Shown here one piece after another: positions 39,401-50,343 of a stretch of 64,000 bases of DNA. Both the position numbers and the translations under genes were made by a program. The notes under the pieces are model-generated. The model was not told the origin of the DNA. It ran no database searches and saw only the letters and a program-made list of their open reading frames with translations. The first letter of the stretch is position 1, and every line of letters starts with the position of its first letter. Where the stretch lies: contig NZ_RQRS01000026.1 of the NCBI RefSeq assembly GCF_004335085.1, forward strand, positions 26,449 through 90,448, read 5' to 3'. The stretch is from Pedobacter nototheniae (GTDB lineage: Bacteria > Bacteroidota > Bacteroidia > Sphingobacteriales > Sphingobacteriaceae).

Positions 39401-42400
39401 CCTGCCGGAACATTTACCACAGTTTGTAAAGTATTTCCGCTTCCGGTGCCACCACTAATTACAGTTGCTGCACCTTGCGTTGCTGTTGTCCATGTTGGGT
39501 TTAATACTTCCGCAGGGATTAAATCAGCTATTTTAGCGCTTAATGCGTCACTTGGCCCAGTGTTTCCTACTTCTATGGTATATGTAATATTGGTTCCCGA
39601 AACTACAGATGCAGGACCATTTTTTGCAATAGTTAAACCAGATTTGGTAATTACTGAGGTACTTACTTCGTTTGAATTAACCGGAACAACACCCGCCTCT
39701 GATGGCGTAACGGTTGCTGAGTTAATGATATTGCCAAGTACGCCTGAGTTTACTTTTCCAGTTACATTAATTTGAACAGTACTATTAGCATTAAAATTAC
39801 CTGTTAAACTTAAAACATTACCTGTTCCAGTGCCACCCGCAGTAATATTTGCGGTGCCATCAGTAACTGCACTTGTCCAGCTTACGTTGCTAATTCCTGT
39901 CGGAATATTATCTGTAATAATGGTACTAACACTATTTGATGGTCCTGTGTTTCTTACTGTAATAGTATAAGCTATATTATTACCTGCAGTAACGCTCGCA
40001 GGGCCTGTTTTAGTAATTGTAAATACTGGTTTACTGTTTATATTGGTTATTGCCTGTGCACTAATAGGTGTGCTACCTGTTTCTTGCGGTGTAGCAGTTG
40101 CTGTATTGGTTAATGCGCCAGTAAAATCTGGTTTAATAGTGCCCGATACATTTAAAATTACTTTGTGCTGTGCACCAGCTGGTATATTTGCAACCAAGTT
40201 TATGGCATTTCCAGTGCCTGTTGCACCGCTGGTAATTAATGCCCCACCTTGCAGTTGAGTAGTCCAGCTTACATTTGTTAAACCTGCCGGAACATTATCT
40301 GCAATTTGAACAGCTGTTGCATTACTTGGCCCATTATTGCCTACCTCAATTTTATAGGTTACGGCTTCTCCAGCTGCTGCCGATGAAGCACCTGCCTTAG
40401 AAATTACTACGCCTGATGAACTTGTTACGTTAGAGTTAACTGAAGAGTTGCTACCAGCACCTTGTGGCTCTGCTGGCACTACCGTTGCCGTGTTGTTTAC
40501 ACTTCCTGTTGCCGCAGGATTTAATGTTCCACTAATGTTAACATTTATAAAATTAGCTGTATTTCCTGCCGGAATATTTGCTTTTACAAGCACCGCATTT
40601 CCATTGCCAGATGCACCTGTAACAACTGTTGCATCTCCATTTGCAGTGGCTGTCCAGCTTACGTTTTCTACCGCTGCTGGTACAGCATCATTAATTGCTG
40701 CATTTATTGCATCACTACTTCCGGTGTTTACAATTTTAAGTGTGTAATTTACTGTCGATCCTGCTGTTAATCCTGAAGCGCCTGATTTTGTTATCGCTAA
40801 AACTGGTTTTGAAATAACTGTGGTATTATCTATTGCTTCATTATTTGTTAACGTTGGATCAGTAATTCCCGTTGGCGCATTTAAAGTAGCTTTGTTGGTT
40901 AAAGTGCCTGTTACATTTGCACCTACTTTACCCGTAATGGTAATGGTAGCATTTTGTGCCTTTGCCAAAGTTAAACCACTCCAGTTTCCTGTAGCTACAT
41001 CGTATGTACCCGCTGATGTGTTATAGGCAGATGCCGAAAAGCCTGTTGGTAAAGCATCTGTAACTTTTAAAACATCGGCAGCGTTCATTGCACTAATGCC
41101 TTTATTGGTTACCGTAATGGTGTAAGTTAAAATTTCGCCGGCAATGGCAGGTTTTGGTGTAGCTGTTTTTGCTATTTCAAAATCTATTTCACGCGTTACT
41201 GCCGTTATTTCTGTTGCAGAATTGTTATTGGTATTGTTATCAATTGTACCAGTTGGTGCAACTACATTTGCCGTATTGCTTAATGTACCAGTTGCATTTG
41301 CTGCTACTGTACCAGAAATAGTTAAAGTTGCAGTTTGCCCTTGCGTTAAGGTTAAACCGGTCCAGTTTCCAGTGTTTTTATCAAAAGCACCTGCCGATGT
41401 TACAAATGTATTAGCCGTATATCCTACTGGGAAGTTTTCGTTAATTTTTACAGCATCACTAGCCAATAATGGTGAAGGCCCGTTGTTGCTTAAGGTTATG
41501 GTATAGGTTAGTAAATTACCTGCAATCACTGGTTTCGGACTAGAGGTTTTTGTAACCCCTAAATCCACCATTCTATTTATTGCAGTATTATCTGTTTTGG
41601 TGTTATTGCTTAAGTTTGGATCCGAAACTGTAGCTGGTATAGCCACAGAAACTGTATTATTTAATGTTCCATTTGCATTGCCTGCTACCGTACCTGAAAT
41701 AGTTAGTACTGCTTGCTCTCCGGCAGCCAAGGTTAATCCACTCCAGTTTCCTGTTGTAGTGTTAAAAGTACCTTTTGATACCGCAAAACTACTAGCGCTA
41801 TATCCTGTAGGGTAGTTTTCTGTTACCGTAAATACATCTGTAGCTTTAAGCGTACTCGGACCATTATTTTTTAATGTAATGGCATACGCAAGTGGCTGTC
41901 CTGCTACTGCTGGTTTAGTTAAGGCTGTTTTATCAATTTCAATATCCGCTGATGGAATTGGAACTATATTGTTTATTGAAGCCGTATTGTTGGTTAAATC
42001 AGGATCGGTTTCAGTTCCGGTAATTGATACCGAATTGTTATAAGCCGCAGGAAGTGCGTTGGCATTTACTTTTGCAATAATTGTAAGTGTTTGTGATGCT
42101 CCATTAGCTAGTGCACCTACCAACCACTCTCCAGATGTTGCATTATAATTTGCAGATGAACTGCTAACAAATGTATAACCTGCATTTAAAAGATCAGTTA
42201 CCTTAACGCCAGTTGCATCACTCAATCCGTTATTTTTAGCGGTAAGTGTAAAGGTTATATTATCGCCAACTACCGGCGTGGTTTTATCAACGGTTTTAGT
42301 TACTTGTAAATTGGTTTGTTTGGTATAAGTGATTTTTACATCATCAATTGATGCCGCACAAGGCCCGTTGGTTATAGTCCACCTTAAAGTAGCCGTAGTA

Positions 42401-45149
42401 TTTTCTGCAATTGTAACGGTTGTATTTCTGTTTAATGGATTAGCAATAGTTGCAGTTCCACTTACCACCGACCAAGTTCCAGTACCCACTGTAGGCGCAT
42501 TGCCTTGAAGAGTAAAAGTGCCTGAATTGTACTGTAAAATATCAACACCAGCGTTTGCAACTGTTGGATTTTGGTTAACAGTAACGGTAACAATATTTGA
42601 TGCCTCTGAAGTACAAGGAATTGTATTTAAAGTAGAAATTGCATATCTTCTATACTGCGTTGTTGTTGTTAATGTTACTGTAGGTGCATAACTGGCAGAT
42701 GTTGCTCCATTAATTGTCGTCCAATTGCTTCCATTTATAGAGCTTTCCCACCTGTATGTAATCGTTCCAGAACCTGTTCCATCGCCACTGGTGATAGAAT
42801 TAAAGCCTGCTGGTAAAGTACCTGTACAAATAGTTTGATCTGCACCTATTGTTCCTGGTGTTGGCACATTTTGAACAGTAATGGTTACTGCAGATGTTGC
42901 AGCCGAACAGCCTACACCATTTAATGTGGCCGTATATACCCTTCTAAATTGAGTTGTAGCTGTTAGTGGTCCTGGTGCATAAGTTGGTGAGGTAGCTCCC
43001 GAAATGGTTGTCCAAGTTGTACCGTTATTTGTAGAACTTTCCCATCTATAAGCCGTTGTTGCTCCTGCTGTACCTCCACTGCCAACTGTGGTTGAAGATA
43101 ACGCACTTGGTGTTGATCCATTACAAATAGTTTGATTAGCGGCTATATTACCCGCAACAACAGCCGCCTGCACAGTTACTACAATTTCAGCATAATCACT
43201 TTCGCAACTTCCATTGGTTTGAGTTACAAAAAAGCTTGTATTACCAGCTGTTGTAGTAGTTGGTATTGGTGCGTTTACTGATGAAACACCACCTTTTGCA
43301 CGATACCACAATAAAGTATTACCGTTGGTAGCTGTAGCAGTAAGTGCCGTTGCTGTAGAACCTAAACAATAAGTAACTGGAGTTGCTGATACAGTTGGTT
43401 TGCCAGAAACCGTAGCTATTGTATTAGAAGCGCTATTATTATTCTGGTTGGCTGCTACTTCGATATTTGCGCCAGATGAGTTTACATATTTTACTTGAAT
43501 GTCATCTACATAAGTACTCACACCAGCAGGCGCTGTTAAAGTGTATGTAATTGGAGAAATACTTGCTCCAGAGTTTAATATTCCAGTGTAAGTATATGTG
43601 TAAACATAATTACTTCCACTTGTTGTTCTTGCACTTCTCGTCCACCCATCATTTGCACCCGGTGTAAAAATATAACTATTCGGATAGGTTTTGGTTACTA
43701 CAATACTGTTTCCAGCTGTAGTTGGCAAAGTACCAACATTGGATACAACTGCCGTAAAAACATTTCCACTTGTATTAAGACAAGGGTTCGATACAGTTTT
43801 CTGAACGGTTACATCAACGTTTTCTGCAAGTACTGGTGTATTTACCACAGCGGTGTTGTTATCAATATCAACGTCTGTAATATCAGTTGGCGTAACGTTT
43901 ACGGTATTAGTTAAAGTATTTCCTGCAGGTATTGAATTAATTGTTCCAACTACGGTTACAGTTCCAGTAGAGTTTGGAGACATGTTCAACGAGCCTGTAA
44001 TTTCATTGGTGGTGGGCAGCGGAATGCTTGTTCCCGTTTTGAAACCTGTAAAATTTATACTGCTGATGGTAAAAGCTGAATTGCTTAACAGATTTCCAAC
44101 AGCATCGGTTAATCTATCTTTAAATTGAACATTGTTTACAGCCTCCTGCGTATCATTAACTACATCAATTGTGTAAGTTACTTTATTAGCATTCCCTGTG
44201 GTAACCGTTCTTAAAAAATCTTTATCAGCACGTTTACTTACCCTAAGGTTTCCTGGTGTAGTTACGGTTACATTTCTAACCTCGTGTTTGTTATAAGATC
44301 CTCCTGTTGCAGATGTAAAACCAAGTTTAAGCGTAGCAGGTGGCGCATAACTAACACCGCCCTGATCTACCAGTGAATAGGTAAATAATTGGGTAAAGGC
44401 ACCACCTGGAGTTGTTGCCCATCTTACAATAATGTCATATCGTCCGTTGGCATTAGGTTTAACCTCAATTTGAACTCTACGGTAAAAAACACCATCTGTC
44501 GGTCGTACGGTTGTACCTCCAACAGTATATTGAACCGTGCTATTATCTTGTATCGGAAGAGTTTTCATAGCCAATAATCTGTACTTGTCAGATTCTCGTC
44601 CACGAAGTGTAATGCTATTTGGATACCTACCTAAAGCAAGTCCTGCACTTGGCGTATTTTCTGTAAAAGAACCGCCGGCAAAATTTGAAGAAAAGTTTCC
44701 AAACTCATCAAGTCCTATCCCTAAGTAGCCTGCTTTTAATCCTGCTAAACCTTGATTACCTCGAGGCGCATAACCAAGTCCTGCACCAGTTCCTCCTAAT
44801 TGAAAATCAGCTTGGGTAATGGTACCATCAAAAAGGAACACAACAATTCCGTCCGCTCCTTCACTTTCATTGTGATAGGTTTTGTACTCAAAATCTACGA
44901 GTACCCCAAGGGTTGATGGAAAGGATTTATCAATAAATGCATAGCCACGTTGATCACCAACATCATTGGTTAATCTGAGCCAGCCTTGATTAACGGGATC
45001 TGCACCGCCAGAGGTTAGGCGGGCATCATTACCAAGTTTTATACTTGGGGCTGTGCTTCCTTTAAAATTCTCGGATAAGGTAAATTGTGCGAAAGTTTTG
45101 TTTAGCCCAAAAAGGAGCACAACAAAAAGTAGAAGTAAACGTTTATTCA
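30469..45149 (-). CDS. Giant T9SS-secreted surface adhesin (lectin-like, DUF11/DUF7507 repeats, type B CTD)
   Basis: Nearly 4,900 residues. Numbering here counts from a TTG at 45204 (residue 1), but the signal peptide (NKRLLLLFVVLLFGLNKTFA) starts at the ATG at 45149, which I prefer. An L-type lectin-like domain (about 40-315; GADGIVVFLFDGT, GYLGIGLDEFGNF) comes first, then DUF11 and Ig-like domains with NGTTWTTISGATSPTYAP-type repeats (to about 1000). About 21 DUF11 repeats of some 128 residues follow (consensus KTGPASVTAGNNIAYTI ... WTA ... NTATVTPAE). Then come nine DUF7507-type repeats, of which five (about 3887-4491) are near-identical, a cadherin-like domain (about 4727-4821) and a gliding-motility type B C-terminal domain (about 4822-4911; LFTPNGDGINDTFEIRG). 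It resembles SprB in its export logic. Probably a cell-surface filament for adhesion or gliding. Confidence 0.95.
31730..33545 (-). repeat. Five tandem 363-bp repeats inside the giant adhesin gene
   Basis: The marker GCATCATC (coding VDDAT on the other strand) recurs at 31730, 32093, 32456, 32819 and 33182, exactly 363 bases apart. Each unit is 121 codons and encodes a DUF7507-type domain with KVADNTGSKAGDVINYTIVV and SDDPNTPAVDDAT. The units differ at a minority of sites, far less than the DUF11 repeats elsewhere in the gene, so they expanded recently or are kept alike by recombination. Confidence 0.9.
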
Positions 45150-45385
45150 TAAACAATTGAGAAGATTTTTGTTTTCCGGAGCTCACCAGAAAAATCTTTC
45201 TCAAGCATTTTAATAACGTTGGAGTTAAATTATATCTAGAAATTAGACATACCGAGCGTTACTTTTTAATACCAAAGGGGGATGATCCTTAGTTATCCGG
45301 AGCGCAAAAATTCACCAATTATTCTGCATTTAAAGGGCATAGAAGGCTTTATAATGTATCGATTTCGTAAATCAGTACATCAAAA

Positions 45386-46573
45386 TCATGCTGCCTTGTC
45401 CTTAAGTAACGATAGGTAAGCCGAAGGTGTAACATCCATCACTTTTTTAAAGGCAACAAAGAAAGTATTACGAGATGAAAAGCCCGCATCATTAGCAATT
45501 GCTTCCAAAGTAAACTGTTTCCAATCGCCAGTATCCAACCTATTTTTAATATAATTTATACGAAGGTTGTTTATGTAAGCATTAAAATTAAGTTTAAAAT
45601 GGTTGTTAAAAAGATCTGAAAGTTTATGATTTGGGATCTCAATTAGTGATGCAAGCTCACTTAAAGTTAAGCCAGTTTTTTTAAAAATCTGATTGTTTAT
45701 TATAAAAGTTTCTACTTGTTCTATTAACCCCGTATCTACTAATTTTGTTTTAATCTCATCCAAAGATGTTTTCGTTTTCGTTCCTCCATTTTCCACTTTC
45801 GCTATACTCAGATTAGCAATTTTATCTTGCGGAACAAAGCCGTAAAGGAACTCGGGATTTAAAAAGAAAAGCGCACTTAATATCAATAAAGCAAAGCATA
45901 TTGCAAAAACCATTTTACTTGAATGGAGGATATCCCATGCCTTACCTAAATTTTGTAAAATGGTAAAATTTACCATCAACATACCCAGAAAAAGGAACCC
46001 ACAGATGCTTGTAAACAGGTAAATCCATTTTACGGTACTCTTATTTTCAAGTTTTTTACGCTGCTTAAAAGTAAGTAGAAACTGCATAAAAGTATATGCA
46101 CAGGCACTTAATGGAAAAGTAAACCAATGCCAGGTGCCTACTATATATTTATTATCGCTAAAAGCAAAATTAACATCAGCAACTATATGATCTACAATCT
46201 TTTGCTGCTCCACAACACTTGCAAAACTATAAGGAATTATAGAGATTATGCCTGGTATTATGATGAGGAAATGAAGTAAATCAATTGTCCTGAAAGTAGC
46301 ATATTTAGAATCTAAAGAGCCTCTTATAAAAAGATAAAAACATGGCGCAATTAGGTAATATAACGGCAATCCCTTGTTATAAAGCCCAGGATAATCTTTT
46401 ATATATCCTGAATTTGTGAGCATGTAAATTAGTGCGTACCAGATAATACCAGTAACTGAAATAGACATTAAAATGCTCAAATAAGGCTTTTTACGACCGT
46501 AAAAAAAGAGCTTAACAACAACCATGCACAATATGAAAATTGCGCCGATAACGGTGATAAATATGGGATGCAA
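45386..46573 (-). CDS. Membrane-bound AraC-type regulator
   Basis: A 395-residue regulator with an N-terminal half of about seven membrane helices (residues about 5-240) and a C-terminal AraC/XylS DNA-binding domain (about 285-390; LTLSELASLIEIPNHKLSDL, then FTLEAIANDAGFSSRNTFFV and AFKKVMDVTPSAYL). This 7TM-AraC layout is common in Pedobacter and relatives and suggests direct sensing at the membrane. It lies 180 bp upstream of the giant adhesin in the same direction, so control of the surface module is a reasonable guess. The first codon is TTG at 46573; the next Met is residue 17, so the start is uncertain. Confidence 0.9.
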   Translation of the reverse strand: MHPIFITVIGAIFILCMVVVKLFFYGRKKPYLSILMSISVTGIIWYALIYMLTNSGYIKDYPGLYNKGLPLYYLIAPCFYLFIRGSLDSKYATFRTIDLLHFLIIIPGIISIIPYSFASVVEQQKIVDHIVADVNFAFSDNKYIVGTWHWFTFPLSACAYTFMQFLLTFKQRKKLENKSTVKWIYLFTSICGFLFLGMLMVNFTILQNLGKAWDILHSSKMVFAICFALLILSALFFLNPEFLYGFVPQDKIANLSIAKVENGGTKTKTSLDEIKTKLVDTGLIEQVETFIINNQIFKKTGLTLSELASLIEIPNHKLSDLFNNHFKLNFNAYINNLRINYIKNRLDTGDWKQFTLEAIANDAGFSSRNTFFVAFKKVMDVTPSAYLSLLKDKAA

Positions 46574-46849
46574 AATAATAAGATATATTGGGATGATATA
46601 TACCTCAAAATTACTGATAAAAAATACTTTCTACAGAATTTTATTTCTTTTTTTGACATTAATCAACTGAAAACGTGTAGCTAAAGTTGCTATTATCAGT
46701 CATACTTGTAATAAATTCTACTAAAAAAAAGTAAGTATAAATTACTTTTTCAATCTACGTCTAAAGCTTAATAAATATTAATTGTTCTTTAATTAGGTAG
46801 TAATCTAATCTTAATATAAAATAAAAAATATACAAAATTATCTTATATC
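46574..46849. other. AT-rich intergenic region
   Basis: This 276-base gap, the longest in the window, is very AT-rich. It has a TAATTTTG box (minus strand, 46613-46606) that could be the -7 element of the AraC-type gene, without a matching TTG, and a weak terminator at 46722-46750. No reading frame in it is convincing. Confidence 0.5.
46722..46750 (-). terminator. Weak AT-rich terminator
   Basis: On the minus strand AAAAAGTAA and TTACTTTTT pair over 9 bp around a 7-base loop, then TTT follows to give an eight-T run. It lies about 100 bases past the stop of the 46850-47422 gene. The stem has only one G-C pair, so it is tentative. Confidence 0.35.
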
Positions 46850-47422
46850 TTACTTATTTATAACTTTTCCGCTTGCTTTATCAAACACTAAAAGTTTATT
46901 TAAGTTGCTATAAATTAAAGAAAGTGTAAGTTTACTATCTGTTTCGCTTACAAGTACAACATCTTTTGCATCTCGAATTTTAACCTCAGATTCATCATTA
47001 AGTAAATCAAAATCAGCACATTGAAATACCTGCTTTTCCAATAAACCCTTTTTCTCTATTATTTGCAATGTTGGGTAAGCCATTACACTATAACCTACAA
47101 CCTGGGCTCTATAATTCTCATTTAAATCTTTATTTAGCTTTAAACCATAAGGTGTAGTAGAAAATATCAAGGCATAAAATGGAATTGCCATCGGCAAAAT
47201 GCTCAATATTATGGCTAGTACCATTGCAACTAAAAGCAGTTTCGCCAAGATTTTTTTCCAGTATGAAATAATGACTGCAATGCTTAACCCAAGCCACAGC
47301 CAAAACAAAATAATATCGTTGTAATAGCCTTTTAAGCTTATTTTATAACAACAATAGGCTAAAATATCTGCTAAAAGAAGTAGACTAGTTATGAGATATA
47401 ATTTTAAAAGCGTTTTTTTCAT
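46850..47422 (-). CDS. Hypothetical membrane protein
   Basis: A 190-residue protein I do not recognise. Three membrane helices lie at about residues 6-28, 37-56 and 61-92, separated by short basic turns (SYWKKILAK), followed by a soluble C-terminal half of about 95 residues. That half is beta-rich (TLQIIEKKGLLEKQVFQCAD, DAKDVVLVSETDSKLTLSL). It begins 50 bp after the DUF2252 gene stop in the same direction. A TAGATTTG box (minus, 47447-47440) precedes it but lacks a spaced TTG. The C-terminal domain probably faces the periplasm. Function unknown. Confidence 0.75.
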   Translation of the reverse strand: MKKTLLKLYLITSLLLLADILAYCCYKISLKGYYNDIILFWLWLGLSIAVIISYWKKILAKLLLVAMVLAIILSILPMAIPFYALIFSTTPYGLKLNKDLNENYRAQVVGYSVMAYPTLQIIEKKGLLEKQVFQCADFDLLNDESEVKIRDAKDVVLVSETDSKLTLSLIYSNLNKLLVFDKASGKVINK

Positions 47423-47472
47423 TCTGGTTATCCGATTAGCAAATCTAAGTCTTTAATTTCTAATTAAAACAC

Positions 47473-48678
47473 CTACGTAGAATAGATTCCATCTTGGTAT
47501 TCTTTTAAAAACACGGCATAATCGGTAAATACCAAACTTGCTTGTTCGGCGGCAATATCAACCAAATTTTGCTGCCAATCGCTATTTGAAGCAAATTTCA
47601 TTAAGGCATCTTTCGTTGCCGATCCATCCATGCCCGCACTTCGCAACTGTGATGACGCCGTTAAAATGGCCATATCCCCTATTACCTGATAAATGTTGCG
47701 GTAATCTTCTTTAATTAACTTAAATCTAATCGTATCCTTTACCGGCTGAAGTTCCTGAATAACATAATCCTTTCCTCTAAATTTAGCTGTACTTAATAAC
47801 GATGAGGAGACATGTTGCATGCGTTTTTGAACAGTAATAATCCTGTTTGCCTCGCTATCCCACTTTGGTTGCTTTGTTTTTATAAAAGGAATTAATGATG
47901 ATGGATAAGCCTCCTTCATATCAAGAAGCAAGTATTCCTGTTTTAAACGTATGCTTTTAAGTAAAAAAAGGTACCTCTTTTGTCCAATACTTCCTGTTCC
48001 GGCAAGCCGATAAACTACGTCCTTTACCTTATAATTGTATGGACTATCGTTATTTTCTGCCAGCCAGGTAGTCATCATATTTTTAAGCTCTTCACGTTTT
48101 GTTTTTTTCAATTTAAAGTGCCGCTCATCCTTAATATCCAGCACAAGCTTACTTCCTTTTTTATAGGTCCTTTTCTTTAAAAGATTTGTATAACTACTTT
48201 TTTCGGCACTACTTAAAAAATCACGAACAATCCCTTTTGAAGTTCTGGGATCAAAATCTACTTCTTTTCCTGTATTTAGTGTCGTAGAATAATTCTTTAC
48301 AAAAAGGAGAGCCATATTCATTGCTTGGTCAAAATCTATTTCGAGCGTTTGAAACGCAATAAAAATACTGGTTATCAGCCTTATAACCTCCCACAGCACA
48401 GGTGCTTTTACCGCTTCGTCAAAATCATTTAAATCGAAATAAACCAGTTTATTATTTCCCTTATAACTCCCAAAATTTTCTAAATGTAAGTCTCCAGAAA
48501 TCCATCCAATTGGCGATTTCGGGAAGTTCTTAATTTTTGAAATTCGTTGATAAAATAAATGACAAGTACCACGATAAAAACGAAATGAATTCTCACTCAT
48601 CGCTTCATATTTCAGCGGTAAAATTTCTTTTAAACGTAAAACGTTAAAGGCTTTGATGGCATCAGAAAGTTTCGACAT
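47473..48678 (-). CDS. DUF2252 family protein
   Basis: A 401-residue protein of the DUF2252 family, which resembles protein-kinase-like phosphotransferases. The core motif WISGDLHLENFGSYKGNNKL (residues about 63-82) followed by VYFDLNDFDEA matches the catalytic-loop and metal-binding signature of that fold (H-x-E-N then D-x-N-D-F-D). FYRGTCHLFYQ near residue 34 and YRLAGTGSIGQKRYLFLL near 225 are also family features. Its substrate is unknown. It stands between a membrane protein and a DUF72 gene, all on the minus strand with gaps of 50 and 95 bp. Confidence 0.9.
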   Translation of the reverse strand: MSKLSDAIKAFNVLRLKEILPLKYEAMSENSFRFYRGTCHLFYQRISKIKNFPKSPIGWISGDLHLENFGSYKGNNKLVYFDLNDFDEAVKAPVLWEVIRLITSIFIAFQTLEIDFDQAMNMALLFVKNYSTTLNTGKEVDFDPRTSKGIVRDFLSSAEKSSYTNLLKKRTYKKGSKLVLDIKDERHFKLKKTKREELKNMMTTWLAENNDSPYNYKVKDVVYRLAGTGSIGQKRYLFLLKSIRLKQEYLLLDMKEAYPSSLIPFIKTKQPKWDSEANRIITVQKRMQHVSSSLLSTAKFRGKDYVIQELQPVKDTIRFKLIKEDYRNIYQVIGDMAILTASSQLRSAGMDGSATKDALMKFASNSDWQQNLVDIAAEQASLVFTDYAVFLKEYQDGIYST

Positions 48679-48773
48679 ATAAGGGCATTTTCACAACAAC
48701 ATGCATAAATCCTTAAAGTTTTAAAATATTCAAAACTTGCTTAAAATCTAATTACGGTATTCAAAAACAAGCC

Positions 48774-49535
48774 TTAAATTATATCCTTTACCATTCGGTG
48801 TAAAGTATTTAAATTGCCATAAGCATCACCCATCGTATTATTAAAATAAACAAATACCTGTTTTCCGCTATTTAACCATTCAGTAATATAGGTTGCATAT
48901 TCATGAAGAATATCATCAGCATAACTTCCTCTATAATTTCCAGAGGGACCGTGAAATCTTAGATAAACAAAATCTGCATTGATATCTTGCATCGGGGTAC
49001 TGACTGTTCCTTTATCGTGCAAAACCAAAGCAAATTTATAATTTTCAAGCAGTTCATAAATTGGATCAACATAAAGCGAAGAATGTCGAAACTCCAATGC
49101 AATTTTCCATTCCATTTTAAGGTCGTTTTCCCTTATTTTAGCCATTAATTGTTCCAATTGATTGATTTGACCAATCCTAATGCTTGGCGGAAACTGAACA
49201 AGTAAACATCCTTTTTTATCTTCTGCCTGCGAAATTGATTGCATAAACTGAACTACATCATCTGGATTAAAAGCTAAATCGCGATTATGGGTAATACCTT
49301 TGAACAACTTAAAGGTAAAACGGAATTTTTCGGGCACATCTGCCGCCCATTTTTTAACAGTTGAAGATTGCGGAATTTTATAAAAGGAACTGTTAATCTC
49401 AATAGAATTCATTAACGAAGCATAGTAACAAAGCCTTGATTTTTCTTTAAATTCTTCAGGGTAAAACTGCTTATTTGGAACAGGTAATAATAAACCGCTG
49501 GTACCAGAATAATATTGATTGAGTTGTATATCCAT
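48774..49535 (-). CDS. DUF72 domain protein (YecE-like)
   Basis: A 253-residue TIM-barrel-like protein of the DUF72 family. Family markers include YYSGTSGLLLPVPN at the N-terminus, NSIEINSSFYKIPQSSTVKK, FRFTFKLFKGITHNRDL, LLVQFPPS, ALEFRHSS, FVYLRFHGPSGNYRGSY and VFVYFNNTMGDAYGNLN. Length is normal for the family. The biochemical role of DUF72 proteins is not settled; an endonuclease-like fold has been suggested. It stands alone, with about 95 bp to each same-strand neighbour. Confidence 0.93.
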   Translation of the reverse strand: MDIQLNQYYSGTSGLLLPVPNKQFYPEEFKEKSRLCYYASLMNSIEINSSFYKIPQSSTVKKWAADVPEKFRFTFKLFKGITHNRDLAFNPDDVVQFMQSISQAEDKKGCLLVQFPPSIRIGQINQLEQLMAKIRENDLKMEWKIALEFRHSSLYVDPIYELLENYKFALVLHDKGTVSTPMQDINADFVYLRFHGPSGNYRGSYADDILHEYATYITEWLNSGKQVFVYFNNTMGDAYGNLNTLHRMVKDII

Positions 49536-49601
49536 TTAATATTAGCGAGAACAAAGGAAATATTTGACAAACGGCTATAAAGAAGTGCAATAAAATACTA
49601 T

Positions 49602-49633
49602 AAAATAACCCCGTTATTTCACGGGGTTATTTT
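49602..49633 (-). terminator. Terminator overlapping the DUF2383 gene end
   Basis: A perfect 13-bp stem (602-614 with 621-633; core ACCCCGT/ACGGGGT) around a 6-base loop, starting one base past the TAA of the gene at 49635. The stem is flanked by T/A-rich tails on both sides (minus strand continues TATAGTATTTTATT). Confidence 0.8.
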
Positions 49634-49634
49634 A

Positions 49635-50087
49635 TTATTTACGAGATTGAGCCAGAGATTTAATTTCTGTCAACGCATTTTGAATTCCATCGCGTTGTTT
49701 ATTTAACAAATCAAGATGATCTGCATGTGTTTTTGGGTCTTTCAAAACAGAATCATATTTTTCAATAGCTGCTGTTTCTCCTGTTTCAATAGCACCAAGA
49801 ATCGCTGCATCTTCTTTGCTACTTAAAGCTTCTTTTACATCTATCCAAGCTCTATGTAAAACACCTAAAAGACCGCCATCTTCATTTTCAGATTCTGCGC
49901 CATGACTTACTAAATGTGCCTTTAGCTCCAATTCATAAGCTTTACGCTCAGCAGCATACTTTAAAAAAATTGCTTTTAGTTCAAGGCTATCTGTTGCTTC
50001 ACTTGCAGATTGATAACCTTCTTTACCATCATTTACGATAGATATTAAACCTTTAAGGTCTGAGATTATTTCATTATTATTTTCCAT
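49635..50087 (-). CDS. PA2169-type four-helix-bundle protein (DUF2383)
   Basis: A 150-residue ferritin-like helical protein of the DUF2383/PA2169 family. It has four helices: SDLKGLISIVNDGKEGYQSA, LKAIFLKYAAERKAYELELK, a helix with VLHRAWIDVKEALSSKEDAA, and a last one with ALTEIKSLAQ. Glu and His at matching places could form a metal site but I cannot confirm it. Family members are often stress-induced, and ones in Bacteroidetes lie near general stress genes. It is divergent from pta with about 256 bp between starts and ends at a strong terminator. Single-gene unit. Confidence 0.9.
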   Translation of the reverse strand: MENNNEIISDLKGLISIVNDGKEGYQSASEATDSLELKAIFLKYAAERKAYELELKAHLVSHGAESENEDGGLLGVLHRAWIDVKEALSSKEDAAILGAIETGETAAIEKYDSVLKDPKTHADHLDLLNKQRDGIQNALTEIKSLAQSRK

Positions 50088-50343
50088 AGTATCAATTAAT
50101 TTAATACTTAACTCATTTAACCACCTAAAAGTTTCGATTAAATGGTTTTAATTTTGCCTCTTATAGTTTATACTGCACTTCAAATTATCTTTCCTCATTC
50201 ACCTCAATTTTCTTACTTAAACCCATTTACATTTATTTAATTTTTACTTTTAAAACAGCTTTTTCAAATTGTTTAAATCTTTAAATTAAATTTTTCCAAC
50301 TATATTGGGAGCAATTCCTTTATCTTATAATAGTAGCCTTTTT

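Noticed and set aside
31325..44728. Many open frames of 60-180 codons on the plus strand across the giant adhesin gene
   Set aside because: They are antisense shadows caused by its repetitive Thr/Ala/Val/Asn-rich composition; they lack conserved motifs and overlap a clear gene entirely.
45149..45204. TTG start giving 18 extra residues to the giant adhesin
   Set aside because: The signal peptide begins at the ATG at 45149; the extension is basic and would hide the signal.
50305..50343. TTG start 39 bases upstream of pta
   Set aside because: The 13 extra residues (GAIPLSYNSSLF) do not match the family and an ATG at 50344 gives the normal start.
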